Below are positions 20,317-29,131 of a stretch of 64,000 nucleotides of DNA, piece by piece. Positions within the stretch are counted from its first letter, which is position 1; the number at the start of each line of letters is the position of its first letter. The position numbers were made by a program, and so were the translations under genes. The notes below the pieces were generated by a model. The model searched no databases. It saw only the letters and a list, made by a program, of their open reading frames with translations, and had not been told where the DNA came from. Source of the stretch: Zoogloea sp041914405 (GTDB taxonomy: Bacteria; Pseudomonadota; Gammaproteobacteria; Burkholderiales; Rhodocyclaceae); contig NZ_JAYSDK010000024.1 in the NCBI RefSeq assembly GCF_041914405.1, positions 19,661 through 83,660 on the forward strand. Direction: 5' to 3'.

Positions 20317-20356
20317 TATAATGCTGCCTTTGCTCCGGCCCGAGCAAAGGCAGCAT
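20317..20356 (+). promoter_or_regulatory. -10 box and perfect hairpin covering the ribosome-binding site of the next gene
   Basis: A perfect TATAAT lies at 20317-20322. A perfect 15-bp inverted repeat (arms 20321-20335 and 20342-20356, 6-nt loop) starts inside it. The right arm contains the Shine-Dalgarno AAAGG and the first two bases of the ATG at 20355. No good -35 is visible. If transcribed from upstream, the RNA would occlude its own start. Confidence 0.6.
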
Positions 20357-20675
20357 GAGTCATCCCGAAGTCGTTCAGCGGCCTGCCGCCTCCCTGCCCC
20401 GCAGGCTCATCACCTACCTGAAAGTCCGGGCGGGCGAGGAAGACAAACAGAAGCACTTCCTCTATAGCCTCGCCATCCAGCTCTTCTTCATGGCTGCAGG
20501 CTTCGATGCCTGGACCAGCGCAGTACTGACACTGGCCGTAGGCTACGCCAAGGAGATCTGGGACGAACACTTTGGTAGCGGCTTCTGCTGGCACGACCAG
20601 TTCGCCAATCTTATCGGGGTTATTTACGCAATCGGGCTCTGGCACATTCCCGCGCTGGGCCACTGGGCAACCTAG
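20355..20675 (+). CDS. YfiM/DUF2279-like small protein
   Basis: 106 residues. It contains DKQKHFLYSLAIQLFF, a predicted helix, then YAKEIWDEHFGSGFCWHDQF and ANLIGVIYAIGLW. The pattern (DK-KH, KE--D, GSGF---D--AN--G) resembles the YfiM/DUF2279 group of small predicted membrane-associated proteins of unknown function. It lies 20 bp upstream of the exporter permease gene and may be co-transcribed with it. Its start is buried in a perfect hairpin. Confidence 0.65.
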   Translation: MSHPEVVQRPAASLPRRLITYLKVRAGEEDKQKHFLYSLAIQLFFMAAGFDAWTSAVLTLAVGYAKEIWDEHFGSGFCWHDQFANLIGVIYAIGLWHIPALGHWAT

Positions 20676-20695
20676 CCTTCCTACCCGACCCATCC

Positions 20696-21496
20696 ATGCA
20701 AATACATCTGCACGCCAAGGAAATCTGGCGCCATCGGGGCTTCATCCTCGCCAGCGTCCTGCGCGAATTCCACCTGCGCTACCGAGGCTCCATCCTCGGC
20801 GCGACCTGGCTCCTGATCCCACCGATCACGATGATCCTGGTCTACACGCTGGTCTTTTCCAACGTGATGCACTCGCGCCTGCCCGGCACCGACACACCCT
20901 TCGCGTACAGCATCTACCTGTGCTCGGGGCTGTTGCTGTGGAACCTGTTCACCGAGATCACCCAGCGCTGCCAGTCCATCTTCATCGACAACGCCGGGCT
21001 GCTCAAGAAAACCCGCTTTCCGCGCCTCGCCCTGCCGGCCATCGTGGTCATCTCCGGCAGCATCAACTGGGCCATCATCACGGTGCTGTTCGTGCTGTTC
21101 CTCGCCGCCTCCTCTCAACTGTCGATCGCCGGGCTATTTGCACTGCTGATCGGCTGGCTGCTGACGACTGCGATCGCCGGCTGCCTGGGCTATGCGCTGT
21201 CCTTCCTGTTCGTGTTCTTCCGCGACCTGGGGCCATTCCTGGGGACCGGGCTGCAATTGCTGTTCTGGTGCACACCGATCGTCTATCCCGCCTCGGTCCT
21301 ACCGGAATGGGCCCTCCCTGTGGTACGCGCCAACCCCTTCTTCCACATCGCCGGTTTCACGCAGCGCGCGCTGCTTGAAATGCAGCTCCCGCCTGTCAGC
21401 GAGTTGACCGCGCCCTGCCTGTGGGTCGTCGCACTGGCGATGCTTGCCACGCTGATCCACCGCCGCCTGCAATTCGAGATCCTGGACGAACTATGA
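20696..21496 (+). CDS. wzm: Polysaccharide ABC exporter permease (Wzm type)
   Basis: 266 residues with about six membrane helices of the ABC2 membrane family. The signature N-terminal segment is FHLRYRGSILGATWLLIPP, followed by LFWCTPIVYPASVLP. It pairs with the ATPase whose ATG overlaps its stop (ATGA at 21493). Together they flip undecaprenyl-linked O-antigen, capsule or exopolysaccharide to the periplasm. Length and topology are normal for Wzm/KpsM/TagG. Confidence 0.92.
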   Translation: MQIHLHAKEIWRHRGFILASVLREFHLRYRGSILGATWLLIPPITMILVYTLVFSNVMHSRLPGTDTPFAYSIYLCSGLLLWNLFTEITQRCQSIFIDNAGLLKKTRFPRLALPAIVVISGSINWAIITVLFVLFLAASSQLSIAGLFALLIGWLLTTAIAGCLGYALSFLFVFFRDLGPFLGTGLQLLFWCTPIVYPASVLPEWALPVVRANPFFHIAGFTQRALLEMQLPPVSELTAPCLWVVALAMLATLIHRRLQFEILDEL

Positions 21497-22740
21497 AAGG
21501 TGCCATCAGCGTCAGCAACCTGGGCAAGTGCTTCAAGCACTACCCCGCCCCCCATCACCGCCTGATCGAATGGTTCGGCCTCAGCCGGCGTCCTCAACAC
21601 CAAACCCGTTGGGTGTTGCGCGATCTGAACTTCCGCATCCGTCCGGGCGAATCCGTCGGCATCATCGGCCGCAACGGCGCCGGCAAGAGCACCCTGCTGA
21701 AGGTACTGACCGGCACCACCAAGGCCAATGAGGGACAGGTCGCGCTGGAAGGCCGCGTCGCCGCCCTGCTTGAGCTCGGCATGGGCTTCCACCCCGATTT
21801 CTCCGGGCGTCAGAACGTCTTCATGGCCGGCTACATGCTCGGACTGCAGCGCGACGAGATCATCCGTCTGATGCCCGAAATCGAGGCCTTCGCCGAAATC
21901 GGCGAAGCCATCGACCACCCGGTCCGCACCTACTCCAGCGGCATGCAGGTCCGCCTGGCCTTCAGCGTCGCCACCGCTGCCCAACCCGACATCCTGATCG
22001 TCGACGAAGCCCTGTCGGTCGGCGATGCCTATTTCCAGCACAAGTGCTTCAAGCGCATCCGGCGCTTCCGCGAACAGGGCGTGACCCTGCTGTTCGTGTC
22101 CCACGACCCACTGGCGATCAAGAGCCTGTGCGACCGCGCCATCCTGATCGAAAAGGGCGGCATCGCGATGGACGCCTCGCCCGACGAGATCTTCGATTAC
22201 TACAACGCCCTAATCGCGCTGGACGAAGCACGCGCCGACGAACACGGCGAGCACATCGCCCAGCAGGGCGGGCAGACCCGCTCCGGCACCGGCGAAGCCA
22301 AGCTGCTCGACGGACAGATCCTGGTCAATGGCCAACCGGCCACGATCTTCACGGCCGGCACGCCGATCAGTCTGGAGGTGGACTTCAGGATCGACGCACC
22401 GCTAGAGGAGCTGACCCTCGGCATGATGATCCGCGACCGCCTGGGCAACGACATCTTCGGCACCAACACCTTCCACCTCGGCCTGCCGCTTCCCGTGGAG
22501 CCGGGGCCGGCCCGGCACCGTCTGGCTTTCCGCCTGCCGGCCTGCAACCTTGGCCCGGGCAGCTACAGCGTCACCCTGGCGCTGCACAGCGCCCACACCC
22601 ACATCGGCGACAACTACGACTGGTGGGACCAGGCCATCACCTTCCAGGTGGCGGAACGCAGCGACTACCACTTCGCCGGTGTGGCGATGCTGGAGGTGCG
22701 TCCCGAGCTGCTGGCGGCCGAACCCCGTACTTCGTCCTGA
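21493..22740 (+). CDS. wzt: Polysaccharide ABC exporter ATPase with C-terminal glycan-binding domain (Wzt type)
   Basis: 415 residues. Walker A GRNGAGKST (about residue 62), ABC signature RTYSSGMQVRLAFS, Walker B ILIVDEAL and switch His in FVSHD. After about residue 255 a beta-sandwich Wzt C-terminal domain follows (LEVDFRIDAPLEELTLGMMI, DWWDQAITFQV). In the family this domain recognises the modified non-reducing end of the O-polysaccharide. Its presence suggests a chain capped by modification, consistent with the methyltransferase and acyltransferases downstream. The ATG overlaps the permease stop. Confidence 0.93.
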   Translation: MKGAISVSNLGKCFKHYPAPHHRLIEWFGLSRRPQHQTRWVLRDLNFRIRPGESVGIIGRNGAGKSTLLKVLTGTTKANEGQVALEGRVAALLELGMGFHPDFSGRQNVFMAGYMLGLQRDEIIRLMPEIEAFAEIGEAIDHPVRTYSSGMQVRLAFSVATAAQPDILIVDEALSVGDAYFQHKCFKRIRRFREQGVTLLFVSHDPLAIKSLCDRAILIEKGGIAMDASPDEIFDYYNALIALDEARADEHGEHIAQQGGQTRSGTGEAKLLDGQILVNGQPATIFTAGTPISLEVDFRIDAPLEELTLGMMIRDRLGNDIFGTNTFHLGLPLPVEPGPARHRLAFRLPACNLGPGSYSVTLALHSAHTHIGDNYDWWDQAITFQVAERSDYHFAGVAMLEVRPELLAAEPRTSS

Positions 22741-22791
22741 GCACGGACGCGCTCCAAGCAGGCGGCTCATCCATGCCGGGCTGCCCCCACC

Positions 22792-23913
22792 TCAGACAGC
22801 CCCTTCTCCGTAACGGCGGCGCAGGGTCAGGAAAGGCTTCTCGATAGACTGATAACTCAGGCTGGCGACGATCCACACCAGCGGATAGGCAATCAGCACC
22901 AGGACGCCGCCGTCGAGCCAGACTCTTCCGGTTATTTTTAGTTCGCCCAACAACTCGTGGAGGATGAACAGCACCAGGCCATGCAGCAGGTAGAACGAGA
23001 AGCTGATCTCGCCGCCCCTGCACAGGGCACGGTCGAGCCAGCCTGGGATGCGCAGCGGCGCAACGAGCCAGGCGCAGATGAACAGCGCCCAGCAGCCCGA
23101 CTCGATGAACGACCAAAAGATCCAGAAGACCTGCTTCGGCTGCGGCAGGAAATAACTGGCGTAACGCGCCTGCACCGTACATGCCGCCACGACCAGGGCC
23201 ACCGCTGCGATCAGCAACGGCCCCCCGCTGCGTGCTAGCTGCGGCTTCCAGCGCACCGACAGCACCGCCGCGAGCATGCCGATCAGGAACTGGTCGAAAC
23301 GCCCCAGCAAGGTCGAATAAAACATGTGGGTACTGTGCTCGGTAACGAAATAGGCGCCCACCTTGAACACCAGCATCAGCACCAGCAGGCGGAGCAGATA
23401 GGGCGCGCCCTGCTCCTTTGCAAAGCGTGCCAAGAAGGGAAATACGAGGTAGAAGGTGAACTCCACCGAAATCGTCCACGCCGCACCGGTGATGAAGGAA
23501 TTCGAGGTCGGAGCCTGTCCCAGGTTCGAGAAGAACAGATATAGAAAATCCTGGGCATTGAAGCGGTCGCGGCTCACCGAGATGGCGATGAAATACACCG
23601 TTACGAAAAGCGGGAAGATGCGCAGGAACCGGTTGCGCACGAAGTCCGCATAATTCAGGTGATCGTAGTGCAGCGCGATCGACATGAACAGAAAGCCAGA
23701 CAGCGTGAAGAACAGGCCGACGCCGGTATGCCCCTCGACCAGCAGCGCCAGCCATGGCCGGTCCGCCGCCGGCTGCCAGTGCAGGTAGTTCAAGTGATAG
23801 AGATGAAACAGGAACAGCATTGACGCCGCCAGACAGCGGATGTGGTCCAGCCTGGGCTCGTAAGCCAGATTGAGAGAACGCATGGAGATCCAGTACCCGT
23901 CGTCATCCGGCAA
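22792..23913 (-). CDS. Acyltransferase 3 family membrane protein (OafA/YrhL-like)
   Basis: A 373-residue integral membrane protein with about ten helices. The N-terminal LDHIRCLAASMLFLFH carries the Arg and His typical of acyltransferase 3 enzymes. GHTGVGLFFTLSGFLFM and FLRIFPLFVTVYF follow. Such proteins O-acylate (often O-acetylate) surface glycans across the inner membrane. It is oppositely oriented to the exporter genes but within the same locus. Confidence 0.88.
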   Translation of the reverse strand: MPDDDGYWISMRSLNLAYEPRLDHIRCLAASMLFLFHLYHLNYLHWQPAADRPWLALLVEGHTGVGLFFTLSGFLFMSIALHYDHLNYADFVRNRFLRIFPLFVTVYFIAISVSRDRFNAQDFLYLFFSNLGQAPTSNSFITGAAWTISVEFTFYLVFPFLARFAKEQGAPYLLRLLVLMLVFKVGAYFVTEHSTHMFYSTLLGRFDQFLIGMLAAVLSVRWKPQLARSGGPLLIAAVALVVAACTVQARYASYFLPQPKQVFWIFWSFIESGCWALFICAWLVAPLRIPGWLDRALCRGGEISFSFYLLHGLVLFILHELLGELKITGRVWLDGGVLVLIAYPLVWIVASLSYQSIEKPFLTLRRRYGEGAV

Positions 23914-24090
23914 ACACGACTCAAACGCCGGCCGACAGCTCGAAATAGTCAGTTATGAGGGCGCCCAGACTATATCAAATCAATGTGCGCCCGCGCCCGC
24001 CCGATGCGAAGCGTACGGGTAGCGGGTTATCATCGCAGCCGACTGAACGGCGCAGGCCGGCACGTACCGGAATGCCAAGAGAATTGACTG

Positions 24091-25449
24091 ATGCATAACA
24101 ACGAACTGAAGCAGCAGGCAGCACAAGCCTTCCTGCAAGCCTTTGAACAGCGCAGACGAACCGCCGGACAGGATGCCCGCTCAAGCGCGCCGGACATGGA
24201 ACGGCTAATCGCACTGATCGAATCCCACCTGGACCAGGCGGCCAACAAGTACCAGGTACGCTCCAGCCTGCCGGGCCGGCTGGAACGGCTCCCCCTGCTC
24301 CGCTTCAAACCGGTCAGAAAGCTCGTTCTCCGCCTCTACGAACTGCTGTTCCGGGAACAACGCACCGCCGGGCTCGCACAGCTCAATGCATGGCGCGACT
24401 TCCTGCAGCTCTACACGCGGAACCAATGGTTCATAAGCCATGAACTGACCCAGTCCCGTGATCACCTGCAGGAGCACCTGGACGAAGTCGAGGCATTCCT
24501 GCGCACGGCGCACTCCACCAGCACACGAGATATACAGCAGCTCACCACCGCGGTGGCCACCCATGAGCAGGAAAATCAGCGGCTATCCCAGGACGTTCAT
24601 TACCTGAAACGCATGGAAGCCCGCATCTCGAACCTGGAAGACGACTTGCGGGTCAGCCGTAGCACGATCCAGATGCAGGCTCAGTGGATCCAGTTCCTCA
24701 TCAACCGCGGCACTTCTACCGCCATGGAATTGCCGACGGCACCGCCTGGTCCAACGGCCCCATTGCCCGAGCCCCCGGTGGTCACCAGCAACGATGCGGC
24801 GCGTTACGTCGCCTTCGAAGACCACTTCCGCGGCCATCCTGCCAACGTGAAGGCGCAGTTCGCGCAGGATTACCTGCCCGTACTCGCCGAGGCCGGCCTA
24901 AACGCAGGTGTCCGGGTACTCGACATCGGCTGCGGCCGGGGCGAATGGCTCGAGCTCATGCGCGAGCAGCACTTCAATGCGCGCGGCGTCGACCTGAATC
25001 CGGTGGTCTGCGAGCTGTGCCAGGGCAAGCAGCTCGACGTCCTCAACGACGACGCGGTCGCCTACATGGCACGCCAGTCCCCCGGCAGCCTGGATCTGAT
25101 CACCGCCTTTCACCTGATCGAGCACATCCCGGGCGAACTGCTCGACCGCCTGATCGCTTCGGCACGGCATGCGCTCCGCCCCGGCGGGCTGCTCATTCTC
25201 GAGACGCCGAACCCCGAGAACTTCATCGTCGGCAGTTGCAACTTCTACAACGACCCGACCCACCTCAACCCTCTGCCGCCCGAGCCGACGCGTTTCCGGG
25301 TGCTCAGTCACGGTTTCGCCAGCGTCGACATCCTGCGCCTCCATCCCCGCGGCAACGTAAATTACGACACGCTTCCGCCCGGCATCCCGGCCGAACTGCT
25401 CGAACGCCTGTTTATCGGCCAGGACTACGCTCTCATCGCCCGCCGCTAA
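24091..25449 (+). CDS. SAM-dependent methyltransferase with N-terminal coiled coil
   Basis: 452 residues. Residues 1-220 are largely helical and rich in Glu/Gln/Arg with coiled-coil character (EEHLDEVEAF-like heptads). A Pro-rich linker (about 215-230) leads to a class I methyltransferase with motif I VRVLDIGCGRGEWLELM (about 272) and an acidic loop GVDLNP. The design, an oligomerising helix plus methyltransferase in a polysaccharide locus, fits a chain-modifying or chain-terminating enzyme. Its product could be what the Wzt C-terminal domain reads; that link is inference. Confidence 0.85.
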   Translation: MHNNELKQQAAQAFLQAFEQRRRTAGQDARSSAPDMERLIALIESHLDQAANKYQVRSSLPGRLERLPLLRFKPVRKLVLRLYELLFREQRTAGLAQLNAWRDFLQLYTRNQWFISHELTQSRDHLQEHLDEVEAFLRTAHSTSTRDIQQLTTAVATHEQENQRLSQDVHYLKRMEARISNLEDDLRVSRSTIQMQAQWIQFLINRGTSTAMELPTAPPGPTAPLPEPPVVTSNDAARYVAFEDHFRGHPANVKAQFAQDYLPVLAEAGLNAGVRVLDIGCGRGEWLELMREQHFNARGVDLNPVVCELCQGKQLDVLNDDAVAYMARQSPGSLDLITAFHLIEHIPGELLDRLIASARHALRPGGLLILETPNPENFIVGSCNFYNDPTHLNPLPPEPTRFRVLSHGFASVDILRLHPRGNVNYDTLPPGIPAELLERLFIGQDYALIARR

Positions 25450-25473
25450 CCCCTTACGCCTTACTGCCCACCC

Positions 25474-26526
25474 ATGAAAGTCGTCGTCGCCACCACCCAG
25501 GTGCCGTTCATCCGCGGCGGAGCCGAGATCCACGCTGAAAACCTGCTGGCCGCCCTACGCCAGAGCGGCGTGGAAGCGGAAATGGTCGCCATCCCGTTCA
25601 AGTGGTACCCGGCCCCCAAGATCATCGACCATATCCTCGCCTGCCGGCTGCTCGACCTGGAAGAAGCCAATGGCGAGAAGATCGACCGGGTCATCGGCCT
25701 CAAGTTTCCGGCCTACCTGATTCCACACCCCAACAAGGTACTGTGGATCCTGCACCAGCACCGCACCGCCTACGACCTGAAGAATCACCCCCTGTATGCC
25801 GACCTGATTCATCAGGAACAGGGCAGTGCCGTCATCGGAGCGATCGAACAGGCTGACCGCCGCTACATTCCTGAAGCCAAGGCTATCTACGCCAATTCCC
25901 GCAACGTGGCCGGCCGCCTCAAGCACTTCTGCGGCATCGACAGCCAGCCCCTCTATCACCCCCCCGGCAATGCCGAGGCGTTCTACAATGCCGACGCAGA
26001 GCCCTACCTGTATTTCCCGAGCCGCCTCAATCCGCTCAAGCGCCAATCGCTGGTCATCGAAGCACTGGCCCACACCCGGCAGCCCGTCAGCGTGGTCTTT
26101 GCCGGCGCCGCAGACAATCCGGCCTATGGCGAGGAACTCAAGGCGCTCGCCGAACGGCTCGGCGTCGCCTCGCGGATCACCTGGGCCGGCCGCGTCAGCG
26201 AAGAAGACAAGCTCAGCCTCTACGCCCGCAGCATGGGCGTGGTCTACCCGCCGATCGACGAGGACTACGGCTACATCACCCTTGAGGCGATGCTCGCCGC
26301 CAAGCCCGTCATCACCACCGAGGATGCCGGTGGCCCGCTGGAATTCGTCGAGAACGGACAGACCGGCCTGTCCTGCGCGCCCACCGCCGAGGCGCTTGCC
26401 GCCGCCATGGACGAACTGTGGTCCGACAGGACCCGTGCCCAGCGCTGGGGCCGGGAGGGCAAGGCCCTCTATGCCGCCCGCAACGTCAGCTGGCGCAATG
26501 TCGTGGACACCCTACTCGCATCATGA
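25474..26526 (+). CDS. Family 4 glycosyltransferase
   Basis: 350 residues: RGGAEIHAENLL acceptor loop, YFPSRLNPLKRQ, WAGRVSEEDKL and the EX7E motif EDYGYITLEAML. The Gly-rich MKVVVATTQVPFIRGGAE start and the length fit GT4. It follows the methyltransferase gene by 24 bp, and its TGA overlaps the ATG of the next glycosyltransferase. The three genes form an operon for glycan assembly and modification. Confidence 0.9.
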   Translation: MKVVVATTQVPFIRGGAEIHAENLLAALRQSGVEAEMVAIPFKWYPAPKIIDHILACRLLDLEEANGEKIDRVIGLKFPAYLIPHPNKVLWILHQHRTAYDLKNHPLYADLIHQEQGSAVIGAIEQADRRYIPEAKAIYANSRNVAGRLKHFCGIDSQPLYHPPGNAEAFYNADAEPYLYFPSRLNPLKRQSLVIEALAHTRQPVSVVFAGAADNPAYGEELKALAERLGVASRITWAGRVSEEDKLSLYARSMGVVYPPIDEDYGYITLEAMLAAKPVITTEDAGGPLEFVENGQTGLSCAPTAEALAAAMDELWSDRTRAQRWGREGKALYAARNVSWRNVVDTLLAS

Positions 26527-27806
26527 AGATCCACTGGTTTTCGCCACTGCCGCCGGCCCGCACCGACATCGCCAACTACACTGCACGGCTGGCGCCTCAT
26601 CTCGCGGCGGCCGCAGAGGTCGTGTTCTGCCACGACGGACCGGAGGCACCTGTCGATTTCCCCTACCCGGTACGGGCAATCCGTGACCTCGGCCCCACCG
26701 AACTGAACCAGGCCGACCTCAACGTCTATCACATCGGCAACAACGCCGACTTTCACGGCGCGATCTGGACTACGGCGCAGCGCCATCCCGGGCTGGTCGT
26801 CCTACACGATTTCGCGGTCCATGAATTCGTCTGCGGCATGCTGAATGTCCATGGCAACCGGGACACCCCGCAACAGAGCGAGCACTACATCGAACTGATG
26901 GCCGGCCTGTACGGCGATCACGGCTACAAGGCCGCCCTCGCCGTCAATGCCGGCAGGCTGTCACCCGCCATCGCCGCCGAACAGTTTCCCCTCTGCGAGG
27001 CCGTACTGGACGGTGCGCTCGCCGTGCTAACCCACAACCCGTGCCTGCAGCCCGAGCTCTCCCAGCGCCTCCCACTTGTGCCCATCCACACCCTGCCCCT
27101 GCCCTACCCGCAAGCCACGACCCCAGTCAGCGCCCAGCGGCCGGACGGCACACCCCTCCGCATCATCTCCTTCGGCTTTACAGGCCCCAACCGGCGCCTG
27201 CTCGAATTCATCGACGCCTGGGCCGCCAGCCCCGTACGCGCGCGCATCCGGCTGGATATATGCGGCGAGTTGTGGGCTGCCAACCTCGTCACCGAACGGC
27301 TGACCCGACACGGACTAGCCGGCCAGGCTCAGCTACACGGATTCGTCAGCCACCAAGCACTGGACAACCTGCTCGACAAGGCCCACCTCGCCCTAAACCT
27401 ACGCTACCCAAGCATGGGCGAAGCATCAGGTAGCCAGCTCCGCATCTGGTCGCGGGCGCTGGCCTCTGCGGTCACCGACACCGGCTGGTACGCCAGCCTG
27501 CCCGACGCGAGCGTCTTCAAGATCCGTCCCGAGCACGAGGCAGCGGATATCGACCAACTGCTCCGCCGCCTTACTGCGACCCCCGCCCAGGCACAGGCTG
27601 TTGGCGAAGCCGGCGCCCGCCAACTGGCCGCACACGCCCCGGAGCATTACGCGCAACGGTTCCTCGATCTGTGCCGATCCGGACTGCCCTCCTGGCACAC
27701 CCGCTGGCTGGCTTGCCAGATGGCACACCGGGCAGGCGCGCTATCCGCGGAATTCATCGCCGGGCAGGCCTTCATCCCGCACGCGATCGGCGACCTGTTC
27801 GACTGA
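26523..27806 (+). CDS. Glycosyltransferase (GT-B fold, family 4-like)
   Basis: 427 residues from the ATG at 26523, which overlaps the previous stop (ATGA); the longer open frame upstream lies inside the previous gene. MKIHWFSPLPPARTDIANYT, VVLHDFAVHEFV, RIISFGFTGPNRRLLEF and NLRYPSMGEASG support a GT-B glycosyltransferase that keeps the C-terminal donor site in a divergent form. It probably adds a sugar in the surface polysaccharide pathway. Family assignment is less firm than for its neighbour. Confidence 0.8.
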   Translation: MKIHWFSPLPPARTDIANYTARLAPHLAAAAEVVFCHDGPEAPVDFPYPVRAIRDLGPTELNQADLNVYHIGNNADFHGAIWTTAQRHPGLVVLHDFAVHEFVCGMLNVHGNRDTPQQSEHYIELMAGLYGDHGYKAALAVNAGRLSPAIAAEQFPLCEAVLDGALAVLTHNPCLQPELSQRLPLVPIHTLPLPYPQATTPVSAQRPDGTPLRIISFGFTGPNRRLLEFIDAWAASPVRARIRLDICGELWAANLVTERLTRHGLAGQAQLHGFVSHQALDNLLDKAHLALNLRYPSMGEASGSQLRIWSRALASAVTDTGWYASLPDASVFKIRPEHEAADIDQLLRRLTATPAQAQAVGEAGARQLAAHAPEHYAQRFLDLCRSGLPSWHTRWLACQMAHRAGALSAEFIAGQAFIPHAIGDLFD

Positions 27807-27816
27807 AGCCAACGTC

Positions 27817-28953
27817 TCAACCCGCAGCCGGCGCCCGCCGAGCGCCGGCCAGCTGCGGTGCGAACCAACGCTTGACCAATCGACTCCCCACACGGATCCC
27901 CGGTTTTTCCACCACCTGATGCAGCGCTGCCGATGCCGCGAGCGTTAGCCCGATGGTCCAGAACAGGGCCGTCATCGCGCCATGTCCGCTACCCCAGCGG
28001 CTCTCATAGACCTTCGCAACGCCATACATGACCGCGGGATGCACCAGATAGACCGAATAGCTGATACGTCCCACCCAGGCCAGCCAGCGGGTACGGAGCG
28101 GCAACACGAACACCCCGCACGCGAAGACGACCAGCGCCCCTGCAAACGGGAAGGCGGCCCGTAACGGCCCCTCGATCTGACCGGACAGCAACGCCCCATA
28201 CATTAGCGAGAAGGGCAAGCCCACGCAGTAAAACAAAGCGCCCGCGACCAGCACGACCCTATCCGTCTTGCGATCCTGGCCATCGACGACCCGTCGCAGC
28301 AGCACCCCCATGAACATCAGTGGCAAATGGCGCAGGGTTTCCGCCACCACCGGATGCAGCGTCGTCTTCCAATGCCACCAAGCAATCACGCACACAGGGA
28401 CCAGCCATGCCGGCACTCTGGAACCATGCAGACGTCCCAGCGCAAACAGCCCCGCGCACAAAACGTAAAAAACCAGTTCAATCTGCAAGGTCCAATAAAT
28501 CCCCTCCAGATCGGGCCATCCCACGAAACGCTGTAGCATCAGCACATTGGACGCGGGCAGATGCCAGTTGTACTCGGCCAGTGGAATGCTGTCGTGGTAG
28601 AGCTTTATGCACACCACCGACAGCAGGATGCTCACCCAATAGGCCGGGTACAAGCGCGCCGCGCGCCGCAATGCAAAACCCGCCAGCGTCGTCCCGACAC
28701 GTGCCCCGCCCCCCAGCGGAAGGCTGAACGGCACCACAAAACCGCTGACAATAAAGAACAACGCCACGCCGAAACGTCCCGCATCGAACTCCGAAAGCAC
28801 ATGCAGCCAACTTCGCTGCAATGCGTTCCCCATCCCGTGCATGGCCACCATGACTTCCGATGCATGCAGCAGCAGCACCGGCAGAACCGCCAGCCCACGC
28901 AATACATCCAGCGAAACCCAACGCTGATCTTTCTCCGCCACCCAATTCTCCAT
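27817..28953 (-). CDS. Acyltransferase 3 family membrane protein
   Basis: A 378-residue protein with about ten membrane helices. VSLDVLRGLAVLPVLLLHA carries the conserved Arg and His, and FGVALFFIVSGFVVPF is the usual second block. It is a second predicted O-acyltransferase of the locus, convergent with the glycosyltransferase gene and only 10 bp from it. Its start at 28953 lies 35 bp from a CRP-like palindrome shared with the divergent DUF4214 gene. Confidence 0.88.
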   Translation of the reverse strand: MENWVAEKDQRWVSLDVLRGLAVLPVLLLHASEVMVAMHGMGNALQRSWLHVLSEFDAGRFGVALFFIVSGFVVPFSLPLGGGARVGTTLAGFALRRAARLYPAYWVSILLSVVCIKLYHDSIPLAEYNWHLPASNVLMLQRFVGWPDLEGIYWTLQIELVFYVLCAGLFALGRLHGSRVPAWLVPVCVIAWWHWKTTLHPVVAETLRHLPLMFMGVLLRRVVDGQDRKTDRVVLVAGALFYCVGLPFSLMYGALLSGQIEGPLRAAFPFAGALVVFACGVFVLPLRTRWLAWVGRISYSVYLVHPAVMYGVAKVYESRWGSGHGAMTALFWTIGLTLAASAALHQVVEKPGIRVGSRLVKRWFAPQLAGARRAPAAG

Positions 28954-28987
28954 TCAGGTGCAAAACACTGTCAGATGATGCATTGAA

Positions 28988-29003
28988 CGTGAAAATGCTC
29001 ACA
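28988..29003. promoter_or_regulatory. CRP-like binding site upstream of DUF4214 gene
   Basis: CGTGAAAATGCTCACA matches the CRP consensus TGTGA-N6-TCACA at nine of ten half-site bases. It lies 129 bp upstream of the GTG at 29132 and 35 bp upstream of the divergent acyltransferase start. Confidence 0.55.
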
Positions 29004-29131
29004 AAACCTTAACACTCAAAATCACTTGAATATGCTAAAAACGCAGAACAGTTCAGCATATCCAATAATGCTAATTTAGCAATCCATTGCCCCAACGCAC
29101 CGCTTTAACAACAAAAAGGAAGACAACAATC

